Below are positions 32,534 through 41,627 of a stretch of DNA of 64,000 nt, piece by piece. The notes beneath the pieces were generated by a model. The model was given only the letters and a program-made list of their open reading frames with translations. It ran no database searches and had not been told where the DNA came from. The position numbers and the translations under genes were made by a program. Source of the DNA: Paenibacillus polymyxa (GTDB lineage Bacteria; Bacillota; Bacilli; Paenibacillales; Paenibacillaceae); NCBI RefSeq assembly GCF_015710975.1, contig NZ_CP049783.1, positions 5,590,001-5,654,000 of the forward strand, in the 5' to 3' direction. Each line of letters opens with the position of its first letter. The stretch's first letter is position 1.

Positions 32534-35500
32534 ATGGCTTCATTACAACAAAACAGCACACAGACAGCTCCATCCCCATTCCTAGTTCCCTTGGATTTTG
32601 CACGTATACAGCGCAAGTATACATCCTCTACTTATCAAGTAGAGTTAGAGACATCCATCTCGGAACAACTGAATCAACAAAACACTCCGGAAGACAAACA
32701 AGCAGTGCTCTTATCAGCGTATACTGCATGGTTATATCGTCTATCCGCAGAGGAAGAAGTTTCTTTCTCTACTTTTGTGCCTCAATCCGGTCTGCTTACA
32801 GCATCGTTGACAGTTGAAAAGGAAACGACTTTTCATGAACTGGCAAGCTTATTTCAGGAGATGCTCCGTGAGCCTAATGCATTCCTGGCAGAACCGCAAG
32901 CTGATACTTCATTTTCAACAACACTTCCTACAGACAGCGGTGTAGAATCCCGTATTATGGACTGGGCTGTTCGTGATAACAATGGCACTTATCAATTACA
33001 GATTCGGTATGATCAATCACTCTTGCTGGAAACAACGGTGGTTCGCTACGCAGAATACTTTGCAACCCTTCTGCGAGGCGCGCTCAACAACAGCCATGCA
33101 CTTGTAAATTCCATTGACATATTATCGGACGCAGATCGAGCTGCTCACGAAGCTTTAAATGATACCGTCGTAAAATATCCTGAGCATCAGACGATTCACG
33201 GAATGTTTGAAGAAGCGGCTTCCCAGTACCCTGATCGTCCAGCTATTGCTTCCCATACGGGGGAGTATACGTACCGTGAATTGAACGAGCGTGCTAACCA
33301 AGTCGCACGTGTTTTGTTATCCAAAGGTCTCACCAAAGGTGAATTCGTGACCATCTTCATGGAACGAAGCTTGGAGACCGTTATTTCCCTGCTCGGCATC
33401 CTAAAAGCCGGAGGCGTGTACGTTCCTGTTGATCCCGCTCACCCTGCTGACCGGAGTAGCTACATTGTCGAGGACACGCGTTCTCCTTTTGTCTTAACAA
33501 CTTCCGCACTCACCCAACAAGCGGCTGAACTATGCGGGTCCATTGAAACCGTAAAAGAAATATTAGCTATTGACGGACCACTGGCAGGTTATGCAGCAAG
33601 CAATCCAAACGTTGAAGTAAGTCCAGATGATCTAGCTTATGTCATCTACACCTCCGGTTCTACAGGCAAACCAAAAGGTGCCCTGATCGCTCACCGCGGT
33701 GTCGTTAACCTAGGAGCTGTCGTACAACGCGATTGTGACATTACGCCTCAGGATGTATTGACCCAATTCGCCACCTATAGCTTCGATGCTTCTGTATGGG
33801 ATACGATTGGAGCCTTGTTTTACGGTGCAAAATTGTACTTGCTGTCTTCCGAAGAGCGCGTATCTGTGGAAGAATTCGCTGAAGCCATCGAACGTACGGG
33901 CACGACGATTATTACCATTTTGCCAACTGTATTCTTTAATCAGCTATCGACGTACTTGTCAGACGAAGGTTATCGCAAGCTCGCAAATGTTCGGATTGTT
34001 ACCGTGGCAGGCGAAGCGCTGTATGGCTCACAAGTTCGGGCGTTCCAAAGCAAATTCGGTACAGACACAGACATCGTCAACGTATACGGACCAACCGAAT
34101 GCACCGTAGCGACGACGACCCATCGGGTCCGCGGTGCCGTCCCTGAACATGTCGTTAATATCCCGATCGGCAAGCCGATTTACAATTACAAAGTGTACAT
34201 CGTTAACGACGATAACAAGCTTTGCCCAGTCAATATTCCGGGTGAAGTATGTATTGCTACGCCTGCGTTGGCCCACGGCTATCTCCATCAGCCGGAGCGT
34301 ACAGCCCAATCGTTCGTGGACAATCCTTTTGTCCCAGGTGAAAAAATGTACCGTTCAGGTGATATTGCCAAGCTGCTGCCAGACGGTACGATTGAATACG
34401 TAAGCCGGAAGGACTCGCAGCTCAAAATTCGGGGGAACCGGATTGAAATAGGAGAAATTGAAGACCATTTCTCCAAACATCCAGGTGTTCAGGACGTAGC
34501 TGTTGTCGCCGTCAAGGATCACACAGATCAGAACATGTTAGTGGGCTATTTCACCACTTCGGACGGACAGTCCATTCCACAGGACGTTATACAGTCTTAT
34601 ATTGGAGGCAAGCTGCCTTCCTATTTTGTACCAACCCATGTCATTCACCTGGAAGCTATGCCTATTTCACCAACTGGCAAGATCGATCGTAAAAAGTTGG
34701 CTCTGCGCCCACTTCCTGAAGTGTCTGATCTTACGTCCGGCGGAGAACCTCTCCGTGAAGGAACTGAAACACTCATTGCCGAAGCATGGACACAAGTGCT
34801 TGGTAAACATAACATTGGCGCGACTGACGATTTCTTCCTGATCGGAGGCGATTCGCTTCGTGTCATTCATGTGCTGGCTATTCTGAAGCCGCGTTATGGC
34901 GCGCTGCGTATTGGAGACTTCTTCCGCTACAAAACTGTTCGTGAGCTTGCTGAATACGTGGAGCAATTAGGTACAGAACAAGCGCCGCAGCGCAAGTCAC
35001 TCGCGATTTCTCAGGAAAAAACAGATTTGAATGAACATCCTATTGAGTTGCCTGGCGCTTCAGATTTAGCTGAAATCCGCGACTTGCGCGTGATTTTATT
35101 GACCGGAGCCACAGGATATCTGGGTTCACACATTCTGTATGACCTGCTCCACCGGACAGAAGCCAAAGTATACGCAATGGTACGCCCTTCTCAGGACGGT
35201 CCATCTGGCTTTGAGCGTATTCAATCCGTATTGACAGGATATTTTGGTCAAGATATCTCCAGCTTGATGGAAGGACGGGTGAAGGCTGTCTATGGGGATC
35301 TAGAGCAAGCGGATCTGGGTCTCTCTTCTGTCGACCGCCATATGCTAGAGCACCAGATCGACGGTATCATTCACAGCGCTGCTGACGTTCGCCATTTTGG
35401 TGATTCGGCAACCTTCGATCGCACGAATGTGACCGGAACATTGGAACTGCTAAAAATCGCTCAAGCTAAGCCAGAAGTCTCCTTCCATCATGTTTCCACT

Positions 35501-36229
35501 ATGGGAATACCGGAGGATCTTGCAAACGAAGGAAAATGGGAATCGACATTAGAGTTCTCTGCCTTCCCAGATGAACTGAACGTGGACAACCTGTACACGA
35601 ACAGTAAACTTGCGGCAGAGAAGTTATTGTTCCAAGCAGCTCAAGCAGGTACACCTGTCTCGATCTACCGTGCGGGTAATTTGACAGCCCATTCGGCCAA
35701 CGGACGCTTCCAACGTAATATCGATAGCAATGCTTATTATCGTATGATGAAGGCGATGCTGCTGCTGGGCAAAGCTCCACAAGCCGATTGGCATACAGAC
35801 TTTACACCAATTGATTACGCCAGCCGTGCTATCGTAGAACTGTCCGTCAAACAAAAAAGTGCGAACCGCATTTTCCATATCTGTAATCCGAACCCACTGC
35901 CATATGATGAACTGATCGCTATGGTAAACCAGCTTGGTTACGCAGTAGAAACGCTGCCTTTTGACGATTACAGCGCTTGGCTGCTGAATCCGTCTTCTGG
36001 CATTCAGGAAGATGCACTTCACCTTGCTATGGGACAACTCGAAGGTGATGGTGCCAAGGACTCAGCTTACCGTTACGGCTGCTCTGTAACCACAGCTCTG
36101 CTGGAACAAGCTGGCGTACAGTGTCCGGTAACCAACCTGGAGTTTATTCGCAATATGATCCAGCATGCGGTCGAGATCGGTTACTTCCCGGCCTCATCTT
36201 CGGTATCTGTACAAGCAACACAGAGGTAA
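32534..36229 (+). CDS. Stand-alone NRPS-like reductase: condensation remnant - adenylation - carrier - thioester reductase
   Basis: A 1231-residue enzyme. Residues 1 to about 205 resemble only the C-terminal lobe of a condensation domain, with no HHxxxDG site. The adenylation domain (about 220-700) has YTSGSTGKPKG near 371, FDASVWD near 417, NVYGPTE near 515 and KIRGNRIEIGEIE near 633. The carrier domain has GGDS with the pantetheine Ser near 774. The reductase domain (about 850-1225) has the NADPH loop TGATGYLGS near 857 and the Y-x-x-x-K pair near 1021-1025. It should activate one amino or carboxylic acid and release it as an aldehyde or alcohol. ATG 32534 follows AGGAGG. No other biosynthetic gene adjoins. 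Confidence 0.93.
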   Translation: MASLQQNSTQTAPSPFLVPLDFARIQRKYTSSTYQVELETSISEQLNQQNTPEDKQAVLLSAYTAWLYRLSAEEEVSFSTFVPQSGLLTASLTVEKETTFHELASLFQEMLREPNAFLAEPQADTSFSTTLPTDSGVESRIMDWAVRDNNGTYQLQIRYDQSLLLETTVVRYAEYFATLLRGALNNSHALVNSIDILSDADRAAHEALNDTVVKYPEHQTIHGMFEEAASQYPDRPAIASHTGEYTYRELNERANQVARVLLSKGLTKGEFVTIFMERSLETVISLLGILKAGGVYVPVDPAHPADRSSYIVEDTRSPFVLTTSALTQQAAELCGSIETVKEILAIDGPLAGYAASNPNVEVSPDDLAYVIYTSGSTGKPKGALIAHRGVVNLGAVVQRDCDITPQDVLTQFATYSFDASVWDTIGALFYGAKLYLLSSEERVSVEEFAEAIERTGTTIITILPTVFFNQLSTYLSDEGYRKLANVRIVTVAGEALYGSQVRAFQSKFGTDTDIVNVYGPTECTVATTTHRVRGAVPEHVVNIPIGKPIYNYKVYIVNDDNKLCPVNIPGEVCIATPALAHGYLHQPERTAQSFVDNPFVPGEKMYRSGDIAKLLPDGTIEYVSRKDSQLKIRGNRIEIGEIEDHFSKHPGVQDVAVVAVKDHTDQNMLVGYFTTSDGQSIPQDVIQSYIGGKLPSYFVPTHVIHLEAMPISPTGKIDRKKLALRPLPEVSDLTSGGEPLREGTETLIAEAWTQVLGKHNIGATDDFFLIGGDSLRVIHVLAILKPRYGALRIGDFFRYKTVRELAEYVEQLGTEQAPQRKSLAISQEKTDLNEHPIELPGASDLAEIRDLRVILLTGATGYLGSHILYDLLHRTEAKVYAMVRPSQDGPSGFERIQSVLTGYFGQDISSLMEGRVKAVYGDLEQADLGLSSVDRHMLEHQIDGIIHSAADVRHFGDSATFDRTNVTGTLELLKIAQAKPEVSFHHVSTMGIPEDLANEGKWESTLEFSAFPDELNVDNLYTNSKLAAEKLLFQAAQAGTPVSIYRAGNLTAHSANGRFQRNIDSNAYYRMMKAMLLLGKAPQADWHTDFTPIDYASRAIVELSVKQKSANRIFHICNPNPLPYDELIAMVNQLGYAVETLPFDDYSAWLLNPSSGIQEDALHLAMGQLEGDGAKDSAYRYGCSVTTALLEQAGVQCPVTNLEFIRNMIQHAVEIGYFPASSSVSVQATQR

Positions 36230-36244
36230 CAAAGTTGTGATATT

Positions 36245-36338
36245 TCCCCCGCATGTTTTCGGTATGATAGACTAGATTTTGCTAGTTTCATATTTAGTAT
36301 AAACCTCTATACTTTCAGAATTTTTTGCATGCGGGGGA
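36245..36338 (+). promoter_or_regulatory. Long-range inverted repeat covering the deacetylase leader
   Basis: TCCCCCGCATG (36245-36255) and CATGCGGGGGA (36328-36338) are perfect 11-base arms 72 bases apart. The second arm contains the GGGGGA ribosome site of the next gene. A possible -10 box TATGAT lies between them. Confidence 0.45.
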
Positions 36339-36347
36339 TGTCATTCA

Positions 36348-37346
36348 ATGAAACACACTTTTTTAAAAAGAACATTGCTCATCATAAGCTTGGTAGCTAT
36401 TCTCGGGATTTTGGTGCATGAAGCACGTAACATTTATCACACACCTGTAGTCAAAGGAACTCATCGTACACGCACTGCTAATGCAGATCGACTGGTACGC
36501 CATTTATTTTCACTGACGCCTACGCCAGATAAGGTATATTACCAAAACAAAGTAATTGTCCTGATGTATCATGAAGTAACCAAGACTCCACCTGATCCCG
36601 GTGCTCTCAAGCTTAGTAATTTAACGAAACAATTGGACGAAATGAAAGCAAATGGCTTCCATTGGATCACCATGAAAGAGTATACGGATTTTATTTTACA
36701 TAAAGGCAAGGTTCCCGCTAATGCGGTCCTTATGACATTTGACGATGGTTATGAATCCTTCTATACGGACACTTTTCCCGTGTTGAAGAAGTATCATGTT
36801 CCGGCTACCAATTTTCTCATTACATCCACAATCAGCAATCCTAAACATATTGGTATACCAAAGCTGACATGGGATCAAATTCATCAGATGCATGCAGAGG
36901 GCATTGATTTTTACAATCATACCAATGACCAGCATGCTTACGGATACTCCAACACAAAGCGCACCAAACAAAAACCACTTCTGATGGGCCCGGTGTATTC
37001 GAAAAAGCTGGGGCGAATGGAAACCGAGGACGAGTTCAAACAGCGGGTTTATACCGATTTGGACCTGGCTGACAAGAAGCTGTTTAAACATTTACACAAT
37101 GATCAGAATGTACTGGCCTTCCCTTATGGTGGGTATACCAAGGAGACGTTGGAAATTTGCCGCTCCTTGGGAATTGACGTTACGTTTACGGTGAAACGAG
37201 GAATTAACTCACCAGGGCAAACGAACGGCTATCGCGTCAATGCAGGAGGAATACACAATATTCCCGAAGTATTGGTGCAATATATGAAAGAAGGGGCTCC
37301 ACTTCGCCCACTTCCTTTTGCCCAAGGTCCCAACAAAGTATCCTGA
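36348..37346 (+). CDS. Membrane-anchored polysaccharide deacetylase (NodB type)
   Basis: A 332-residue protein with an N-terminal signal anchor (about 9-27) and a NodB homology domain: VIVLMYHEVTK, the metal-binding TFDDGYESFY at about residues 127-136, HTNDQH as the metal His motif, and FPYGGYTKETLEICRSLG. Such enzymes remove acetyl groups from peptidoglycan or from beta-1,6-GlcNAc polymer (IcaB/PgaB-like), outside the membrane. ATG 36348 follows GCGGGGGATG. It is monocistronic with a strong terminator, and its ribosome site lies in a long-range inverted repeat. Confidence 0.92.
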   Translation: MKHTFLKRTLLIISLVAILGILVHEARNIYHTPVVKGTHRTRTANADRLVRHLFSLTPTPDKVYYQNKVIVLMYHEVTKTPPDPGALKLSNLTKQLDEMKANGFHWITMKEYTDFILHKGKVPANAVLMTFDDGYESFYTDTFPVLKKYHVPATNFLITSTISNPKHIGIPKLTWDQIHQMHAEGIDFYNHTNDQHAYGYSNTKRTKQKPLLMGPVYSKKLGRMETEDEFKQRVYTDLDLADKKLFKHLHNDQNVLAFPYGGYTKETLEICRSLGIDVTFTVKRGINSPGQTNGYRVNAGGIHNIPEVLVQYMKEGAPLRPLPFAQGPNKVS

Positions 37347-37368
37347 ACAGCATAGTATATTTAGGATA

Positions 37369-37416
37369 AAAAGAACCTTTACAACCACTATAAGTCGTGG
37401 TTGTAAAGGTTCTTTT
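37369..37416. terminator. Bidirectional terminator
   Basis: AAGAACCTTTACAACCAC (37371-37388) and its exact complement (37397-37414) form an 18-base stem between convergent genes, with T-rich flanks on both sides. Confidence 0.92.
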
Positions 37417-37433
37417 GTTGTATGGATTCGAGT

Positions 37434-38054
37434 TCAGGGCCAGATACGAATTAGCGCAATAACAGCCAGATGTACGGGATAAAAGCTGCGCCACAACCAA
37501 CGCGGTACCCGACGATAAAATCCGCTCTCCCCTGTGGCAAAACATACAATCAGAATACTGGACAGCAGACTAAAGTGCTGAATATTCGCATGGTGTACCA
37601 TATCATACACAACATTCAAAACAAAATGGGCAGCAATCATCATATATGAACGGGTGTATCGATAGATGAGAACAAGCAGCAGACCATAGGCTCCGTAATC
37701 CATCTGGCTGAGCTCCATGAACAGGGCTGTGAGGACGTACAGACCCGATACAGCCACCCAATGCTTCATGCGAGATGCAGCAGCCAGCGCGAGTAACGAC
37801 GCCAGTAGCGTCCAGATCACATTGGGTCTATACACATCAAACGCCAGCATATAGGGCACCTGGGAGATCAAGGCCAGCCCTAGCAGGCGAAGCATGTAGC
37901 TCCGCATATTTCGGGTACGGGTATAGCCCATATAGAGGGCGTATGCGTAGATTGGAAAAGCAAGCCTGCCGGCAATTCTCCAAGCCGGATCTGTCGGAAA
38001 AAACACAAGTCCGACATGGTCAATCAGCATCGTCAGCATGGCCAACCAGTACAT
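37434..38054 (-). CDS. TraX family membrane protein
   Basis: A 206-residue polytopic protein with the TraX family pattern: MLTMLIDHVGLVFFP, WRIAGRLAFPIYAYALYMGY, and LISQVPYML. In F plasmids TraX N-acetylates pilin, and chromosomal homologues are thought to be membrane acetyltransferases with unknown acceptors. It starts 22 bases after the ccpN stop with AAGGGGG as ribosome site, so the two share a transcript. No conjugation genes are near. Confidence 0.9.
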   Translation of the reverse strand: MYWLAMLTMLIDHVGLVFFPTDPAWRIAGRLAFPIYAYALYMGYTRTRNMRSYMLRLLGLALISQVPYMLAFDVYRPNVIWTLLASLLALAAASRMKHWVAVSGLYVLTALFMELSQMDYGAYGLLLVLIYRYTRSYMMIAAHFVLNVVYDMVHHANIQHFSLLSSILIVCFATGESGFYRRVPRWLWRSFYPVHLAVIALIRIWP

Positions 38055-38076
38055 ATAAGGCCCCCTTATTCATGTT

Positions 38077-38718
38077 TTAGGTCTTTTCTTCCGTCAAATT
38101 CAGAATGGCGTTCATAATATCCGTTTTCGTAACCCGCCCTACTAGCCCCTGAATTGGAGCCGAGGAGGTACATGGCTCGTCCAAAACAGGAAGACAATTA
38201 ATCTGATGCCGGATCAGTCTCGATATTGCTTCCAGTAAAGAATCTCCTGGAGCAAGCGTCGTCATTTGGGCCCGGCGAGTCATAGCCATGGTCACCGGGA
38301 CAGTGTGAAGATCAGTATGTCCCAGCATGACCTTCAGCAAATCCTTGCGGGTAACAATACCAATGAGCTTCTGCTCCTCCCCCGTGACCATCAGCGTGCC
38401 TGTATTTTGCTGAAATAGCATTAACACCGCATCATAGGCGGTAGCATCACCTGATATCAAAATCGGGTCACTCAGTATATCTGCCACAGTCAGCTTTTTG
38501 AGCATACTGCCGATATGGCTATCATAGTTTGGATAACGCCCTGGCAAGTAGCCTACCTTTGGTTTGGCATCTACTAGCCCGAGCATAACGAGCAAAGCAA
38601 GGTCAGAACGCAAAGTCGGCCGCGATAGTCCCAGCTCTTCAGCAATTTTATCCCCTGTAACAGGCGCCAGACGCTGGACAATATCTACAATTTCCCGCTG
38701 TCTTTCTGACAGTTGAAT
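38077..38718 (-). CDS. ccpN: CcpN-like HTH-CBS transcriptional repressor, apparent AUU start
   Basis: CcpN represses gluconeogenic genes such as gapB and pckA in Bacillus when glycolysis runs. The product of about 213 residues has the N-terminal helix-turn-helix GDKIAEELGLSRPTLRSDLA followed by two CBS domains (VTRKDLLKVMLGHTDL and GRVTKTDIMNAIL), the same order and length as Bacillus CcpN. The start is unusual: AAGGAGG (38733-38727) is optimally placed for ATT at 38718 or 38721, and no ATG, GTG or TTG is in range. The next upstream ATG (38754) lies inside a TATAAT box. It is divergent from the transaldolase gene and followed by the TraX gene. Confidence 0.88.
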   Translation of the reverse strand: MQLSERQREIVDIVQRLAPVTGDKIAEELGLSRPTLRSDLALLVMLGLVDAKPKVGYLPGRYPNYDSHIGSMLKKLTVADILSDPILISGDATAYDAVLMLFQQNTGTLMVTGEEQKLIGIVTRKDLLKVMLGHTDLHTVPVTMAMTRRAQMTTLAPGDSLLEAISRLIRHQINCLPVLDEPCTSSAPIQGLVGRVTKTDIMNAILNLTEEKT

Positions 38719-38752
38719 AATGATTACCTCCTTATGGAATGGGGTAGTATAC

Positions 38753-38758
38753 ATTATA
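38753..38758 (-). promoter_or_regulatory. Probable -10 box of ccpN
   Basis: TATAAT on the minus strand, 20 bases upstream of the AAGGAGG site. The -35 element is poor (TTGGCC at 14 bases or AAATTG at 17). Confidence 0.55.
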
Positions 38759-38971
38759 AATGAGCATAGGTCGGCCAATTTCAGCATGTTTCGACAATTC
38801 ATCAAATTTTAATCAAAGACCGCTTGTTTTCAAATTTAAAATGTGTCACAATTAAAAATGTAATACATACTAATTATAAGTTTAACGTGTGCAATATGCT
38901 ACATTTAAATGAGCTAATGTACGCCATATGATATGTATTATGTACTATATAACCCTGAGGAGGAAAATCAA

Positions 38972-39619
38972 ATGAAATTTTTCTTGGATACTGGTAACAT
39001 TGAAGAAATCAAACGTATTGAACGTTTGGGTCTGGTTGATGGTGTAACAACGAACCCTTCCCTGATCGCTAAGGAAGGTCGAGTGTTCAAGGAAGTCATT
39101 CAGGAGATTTGCAGTATCGTTGAGGGTCCCGTAAGTGCTGAGGTAATTGGCCTGAAAGCTGAAGATATGCTCGCAGAAGCTTATGACATCGCAAAGTGGG
39201 CACCTAACGTGGTGATCAAGCTTCCTATGACCGAAGACGGTTTGTACGCTTGTAACGAGCTGACCAAGAACGGAATCAAAACGAATGTAACATTGATTTT
39301 CTCCGCAGCTCAAGGTTTGATGGCAGCCAAAGCTGGTGCTACTTTTATCAGCCCGTTTGTGGGACGTCTGGATGATATCGCCGTTGACGGCATGAAGCTG
39401 ATCCGTGATCTGAGACAAATTTTGGACATTCATGGTTTGAAATCCGAAATCATCGCTGCTTCCATCCGTAACATTAAGCATGTAGAAGATGCAGCTCTGT
39501 CTGGTGCACATATCGCCACTATTCCAGGTTCCTTGCTTCCTTCTTTGTGGAAACATCCGCTGACAGACAGTGGTATCGAACGCTTCCTTAAGGATTGGGA
39601 AACCGTACCTAAAGCTTAA
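38972..39619 (+). CDS. fsa: Fructose-6-phosphate aldolase / transaldolase (TalC type)
   Basis: A 215-residue enzyme of the small transaldolase group. [15 protein letters not shown] and [13 protein letters not shown] open the barrel, [11 protein letters not shown] holds the Schiff-base Lys, and [19 protein letters not shown] and SPFVGRLDD follow. Members either transfer dihydroxyacetone units as transaldolase or split fructose 6-phosphate; small size alone does not decide. ATG 38972 follows GAGGAGGA. It is monocistronic, divergent from ccpN, and could be a CcpN target given the metabolic theme. Confidence 0.94.
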   Translation: MKFFLDTGNIEEIKRIERLGLVDGVTTNPSLIAKEGRVFKEVIQEICSIVEGPVSAEVIGLKAEDMLAEAYDIAKWAPNVVIKLPMTEDGLYACNELTKNGIKTNVTLIFSAAQGLMAAKAGATFISPFVGRLDDIAVDGMKLIRDLRQILDIHGLKSEIIAASIRNIKHVEDAALSGAHIATIPGSLLPSLWKHPLTDSGIERFLKDWETVPKA

Positions 39620-39658
39620 TTCGCCAGTCATGGCAAACTATATTGTACTAAAACCCGA

Positions 39659-39687
39659 ACAGCCCGTTTTTTACGGGCTGTTTTTTT
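39659..39687 (+). terminator. Terminator of the transaldolase gene
   Basis: ACAGCCCGT and ACGGGCTGT around a five-base loop, followed by a run of T. Confidence 0.9.
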
Positions 39688-39763
39688 GCTCTTTTTCCCG
39701 CATAGACAAGTAAAAGTAAAGTGGAAAAGGAATGTATGTTTACAAAACGCTGCACAACTTCTT

Positions 39764-39803
39764 TTGACAAAACAACTTGTTGTCCATATAATTGTTATAA
39801 CAA
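39764..39803 (+). promoter_or_regulatory. Promoter with two operator palindromes of the marR-MFS operon
   Basis: TTGACA (39764-39769), 17 bases, TATAAT (39787-39792). ACAAC-TT-GTTGT (39772-39783) fills the spacer and TTGTTATAACAA (39792-39803), a perfect palindrome, covers the start point. Confidence 0.88.
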
Positions 39804-39852
39804 CTAATTAATTTCAAAGTATCCTGTGCGGAAAATTAGAAAGGAGTGTCAT

Positions 39853-40308
39853 ATGAACAATTTGCCTCCCGATTGCTCTATTGGGATGTTACTTGGAATC
39901 ACCCATCGCAAAATGAGTCAACAGCTCTCGCATCGGCTTAAACCTTATGATATTTCCCCAGAGCAATGGTCGGTTTTGTACCAAATCTATCAGGCCGAGG
40001 GTTTAAATCAGAAAGAAATTGCAGCTAAGGCTGTAAAGGACCAGCCCACCACGACTCGTATTATTGATTTGTTGGACAAGAAGGGCTGGGTACAGCGTGT
40101 GAACAGCCCACAGGATCGCCGGGCTTATTTGCTTCATTTGACTGAAGCAGGCCGACAGCTTGTGAAGGAGACTCTCCCCGTCGAACGAGATGCCAACCAC
40201 GATTTTGTAAAAGGAATTTCCTCTGCAGATCTGAAGCAATTCCGCCAAACGCTTTTACAAATTCATACCAACATGACTGAATCAGAAAAACAAGGAGAGA
40301 ACGATTAA
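39853..40308 (+). CDS. MarR family transcriptional regulator
   Basis: A 151-residue regulator with LNQKEIAAKAVKDQPTTTRIIDLL as the reading head and RVNSPQDRRAYLLHLTEAG as the wing. ATG 39853 follows AAGGAG. It is the first gene of a two-gene operon with an MFS efflux carrier, and two palindromes in its promoter are ready sites for self-repression. The usual reading is a drug or solvent sensor that releases the operon on binding its ligand. Confidence 0.92.
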   Translation: MNNLPPDCSIGMLLGITHRKMSQQLSHRLKPYDISPEQWSVLYQIYQAEGLNQKEIAAKAVKDQPTTTRIIDLLDKKGWVQRVNSPQDRRAYLLHLTEAGRQLVKETLPVERDANHDFVKGISSADLKQFRQTLLQIHTNMTESEKQGEND

Positions 40309-40309
40309 T

Positions 40310-41509
40310 ATGCAACAAGGCAAGCAACCTCTTTGGACCAAGGAATTTATCGTTCTTACGGTTTCCAATTTATTTTTGTTTCTGGAACTACAGATGATTG
40401 TATCTTCCATTCCTTCCTATGTGAAAAATGCATTCCATGCTACCTCCGTGCAGGTCAGTCTTGTTACGACTTTGTTCGCATTAAGTGCAATTGTCGCAAG
40501 ACTTTTTTCTGCCCGTATGCTGGAAAAAGGACATCGCAGCGCCCTGATCTTCGTTGGACTGCTGTTTGCATTAGCAGGAACGCTGGGATACAGTGTTTCA
40601 CCGACAATTGCGGTACTCCTGCTCATGCGTATGCTGTTTGGGATTGGCTTTGGTATGAGCAGCACTGCCTTTCCAACAATGGTCACTGACGTCATCCCTC
40701 CCAAACGTCTCGGTGAAGGAATGGGATTTTTTAGTCTGTCCACTAGTTTAGCCATGTCTATTGGGCCAACCATCGGTATTTCGATGCTGCAATACGGCAG
40801 TTTTAACCTGCTTGCCTATTCGACATCTGCTGTCATCGTTGTCATTTTCCCTCTAGCCTACTGGCTCATTCGCACACTGCCTAAGGGGCATGTCGAACCA
40901 CCTATGGTCCCTTTGGAGGAAGGGCGCAAACCGGCATTTAACCGTAAATTGTGGATTCCCGCCTTGTTGAACATGTTGATGTCTATCACATATGGCGGGT
41001 TGCTCGGTTTTATGGCGCTCTATGGAGATGAAGCTAATTTGGCGCACCCGGCTTACTTTTTCCTGTTTAATGCGGTATCTGTACTGATCGTGCGCCCCTT
41101 CTCGGGCCGTATATATGACAAAAAAGGGGCAAAGGCACTGCTCATCCCTGGTTCCCTGTTTCTCATTGGTGGTCTGATTCTGCTTTCTTACGCAAACAGT
41201 GACGCCTTTATGTATCTGTCTGCTCTTTGCTACGGTATCGGGTTTGGTGTTATGCAGCCAACCTTGCAAACCTGGATGATTCAGGTCGTGTCACCTAAAC
41301 AGAGGGGCATGGCAAACGGTATGTTTCTCAATTCCCTCGATTTTGGAGTCGCAGCCGGAGCACTTATACTTGGCGTTATCGCCAAAGCCAGTGATTATGC
41401 ATGGATGTATCGTCTTTCGTCACTGTTTGTTGTGCTGTTCTTGCTGATTTACGTCATTCAGATTATCGCAAGCCGCAAGCCTAAAACAAATGTCCCTTTG
41501 GAGGGGTAA
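40310..41509 (+). CDS. MFS efflux transporter of the MarR-controlled operon
   Basis: A 399-residue 12-helix carrier. LFSARMLEKGHRSAL in loop 2-3, MSIGPTIGISML after helix 5 and GRIYDKKGAKALLIPG in the second half suit the DHA1 efflux group. It starts one base after the marR stop, so translation is coupled. It probably exports the compound sensed by MarR; substrate unknown. The operon ends at the hairpin near 41580. Confidence 0.9.
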   Translation: MQQGKQPLWTKEFIVLTVSNLFLFLELQMIVSSIPSYVKNAFHATSVQVSLVTTLFALSAIVARLFSARMLEKGHRSALIFVGLLFALAGTLGYSVSPTIAVLLLMRMLFGIGFGMSSTAFPTMVTDVIPPKRLGEGMGFFSLSTSLAMSIGPTIGISMLQYGSFNLLAYSTSAVIVVIFPLAYWLIRTLPKGHVEPPMVPLEEGRKPAFNRKLWIPALLNMLMSITYGGLLGFMALYGDEANLAHPAYFFLFNAVSVLIVRPFSGRIYDKKGAKALLIPGSLFLIGGLILLSYANSDAFMYLSALCYGIGFGVMQPTLQTWMIQVVSPKQRGMANGMFLNSLDFGVAAGALILGVIAKASDYAWMYRLSSLFVVLFLLIYVIQIIASRKPKTNVPLEG

Positions 41510-41554
41510 GACTATTCTTTAAAATGAGTATCCATCTATATTTGCTCAAATATC

Positions 41555-41605
41555 AAAAGCACTCGTTACCATGGCTTTACATGGAAAACGGGTGCTTTTT
41601 TTATT
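41555..41605 (+). terminator. Terminator of the marR-MFS operon
   Basis: AAAAGCACTCGTT pairs with AACGGGTGCTTTT (one mismatch) around an inner CCATG/CATGG hairpin, and T follows. Confidence 0.85.
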
Positions 41606-41627
41606 TCAAAGCTTTTTCAATTGCAAT

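Noticed and set aside
38945..39631. A 228-codon minus-strand ORF spanning the whole transaldolase gene
   Set aside because: It mirrors fsa on the other strand, has no ribosome site and no recognisable motifs. Codon bias of the real gene explains it.
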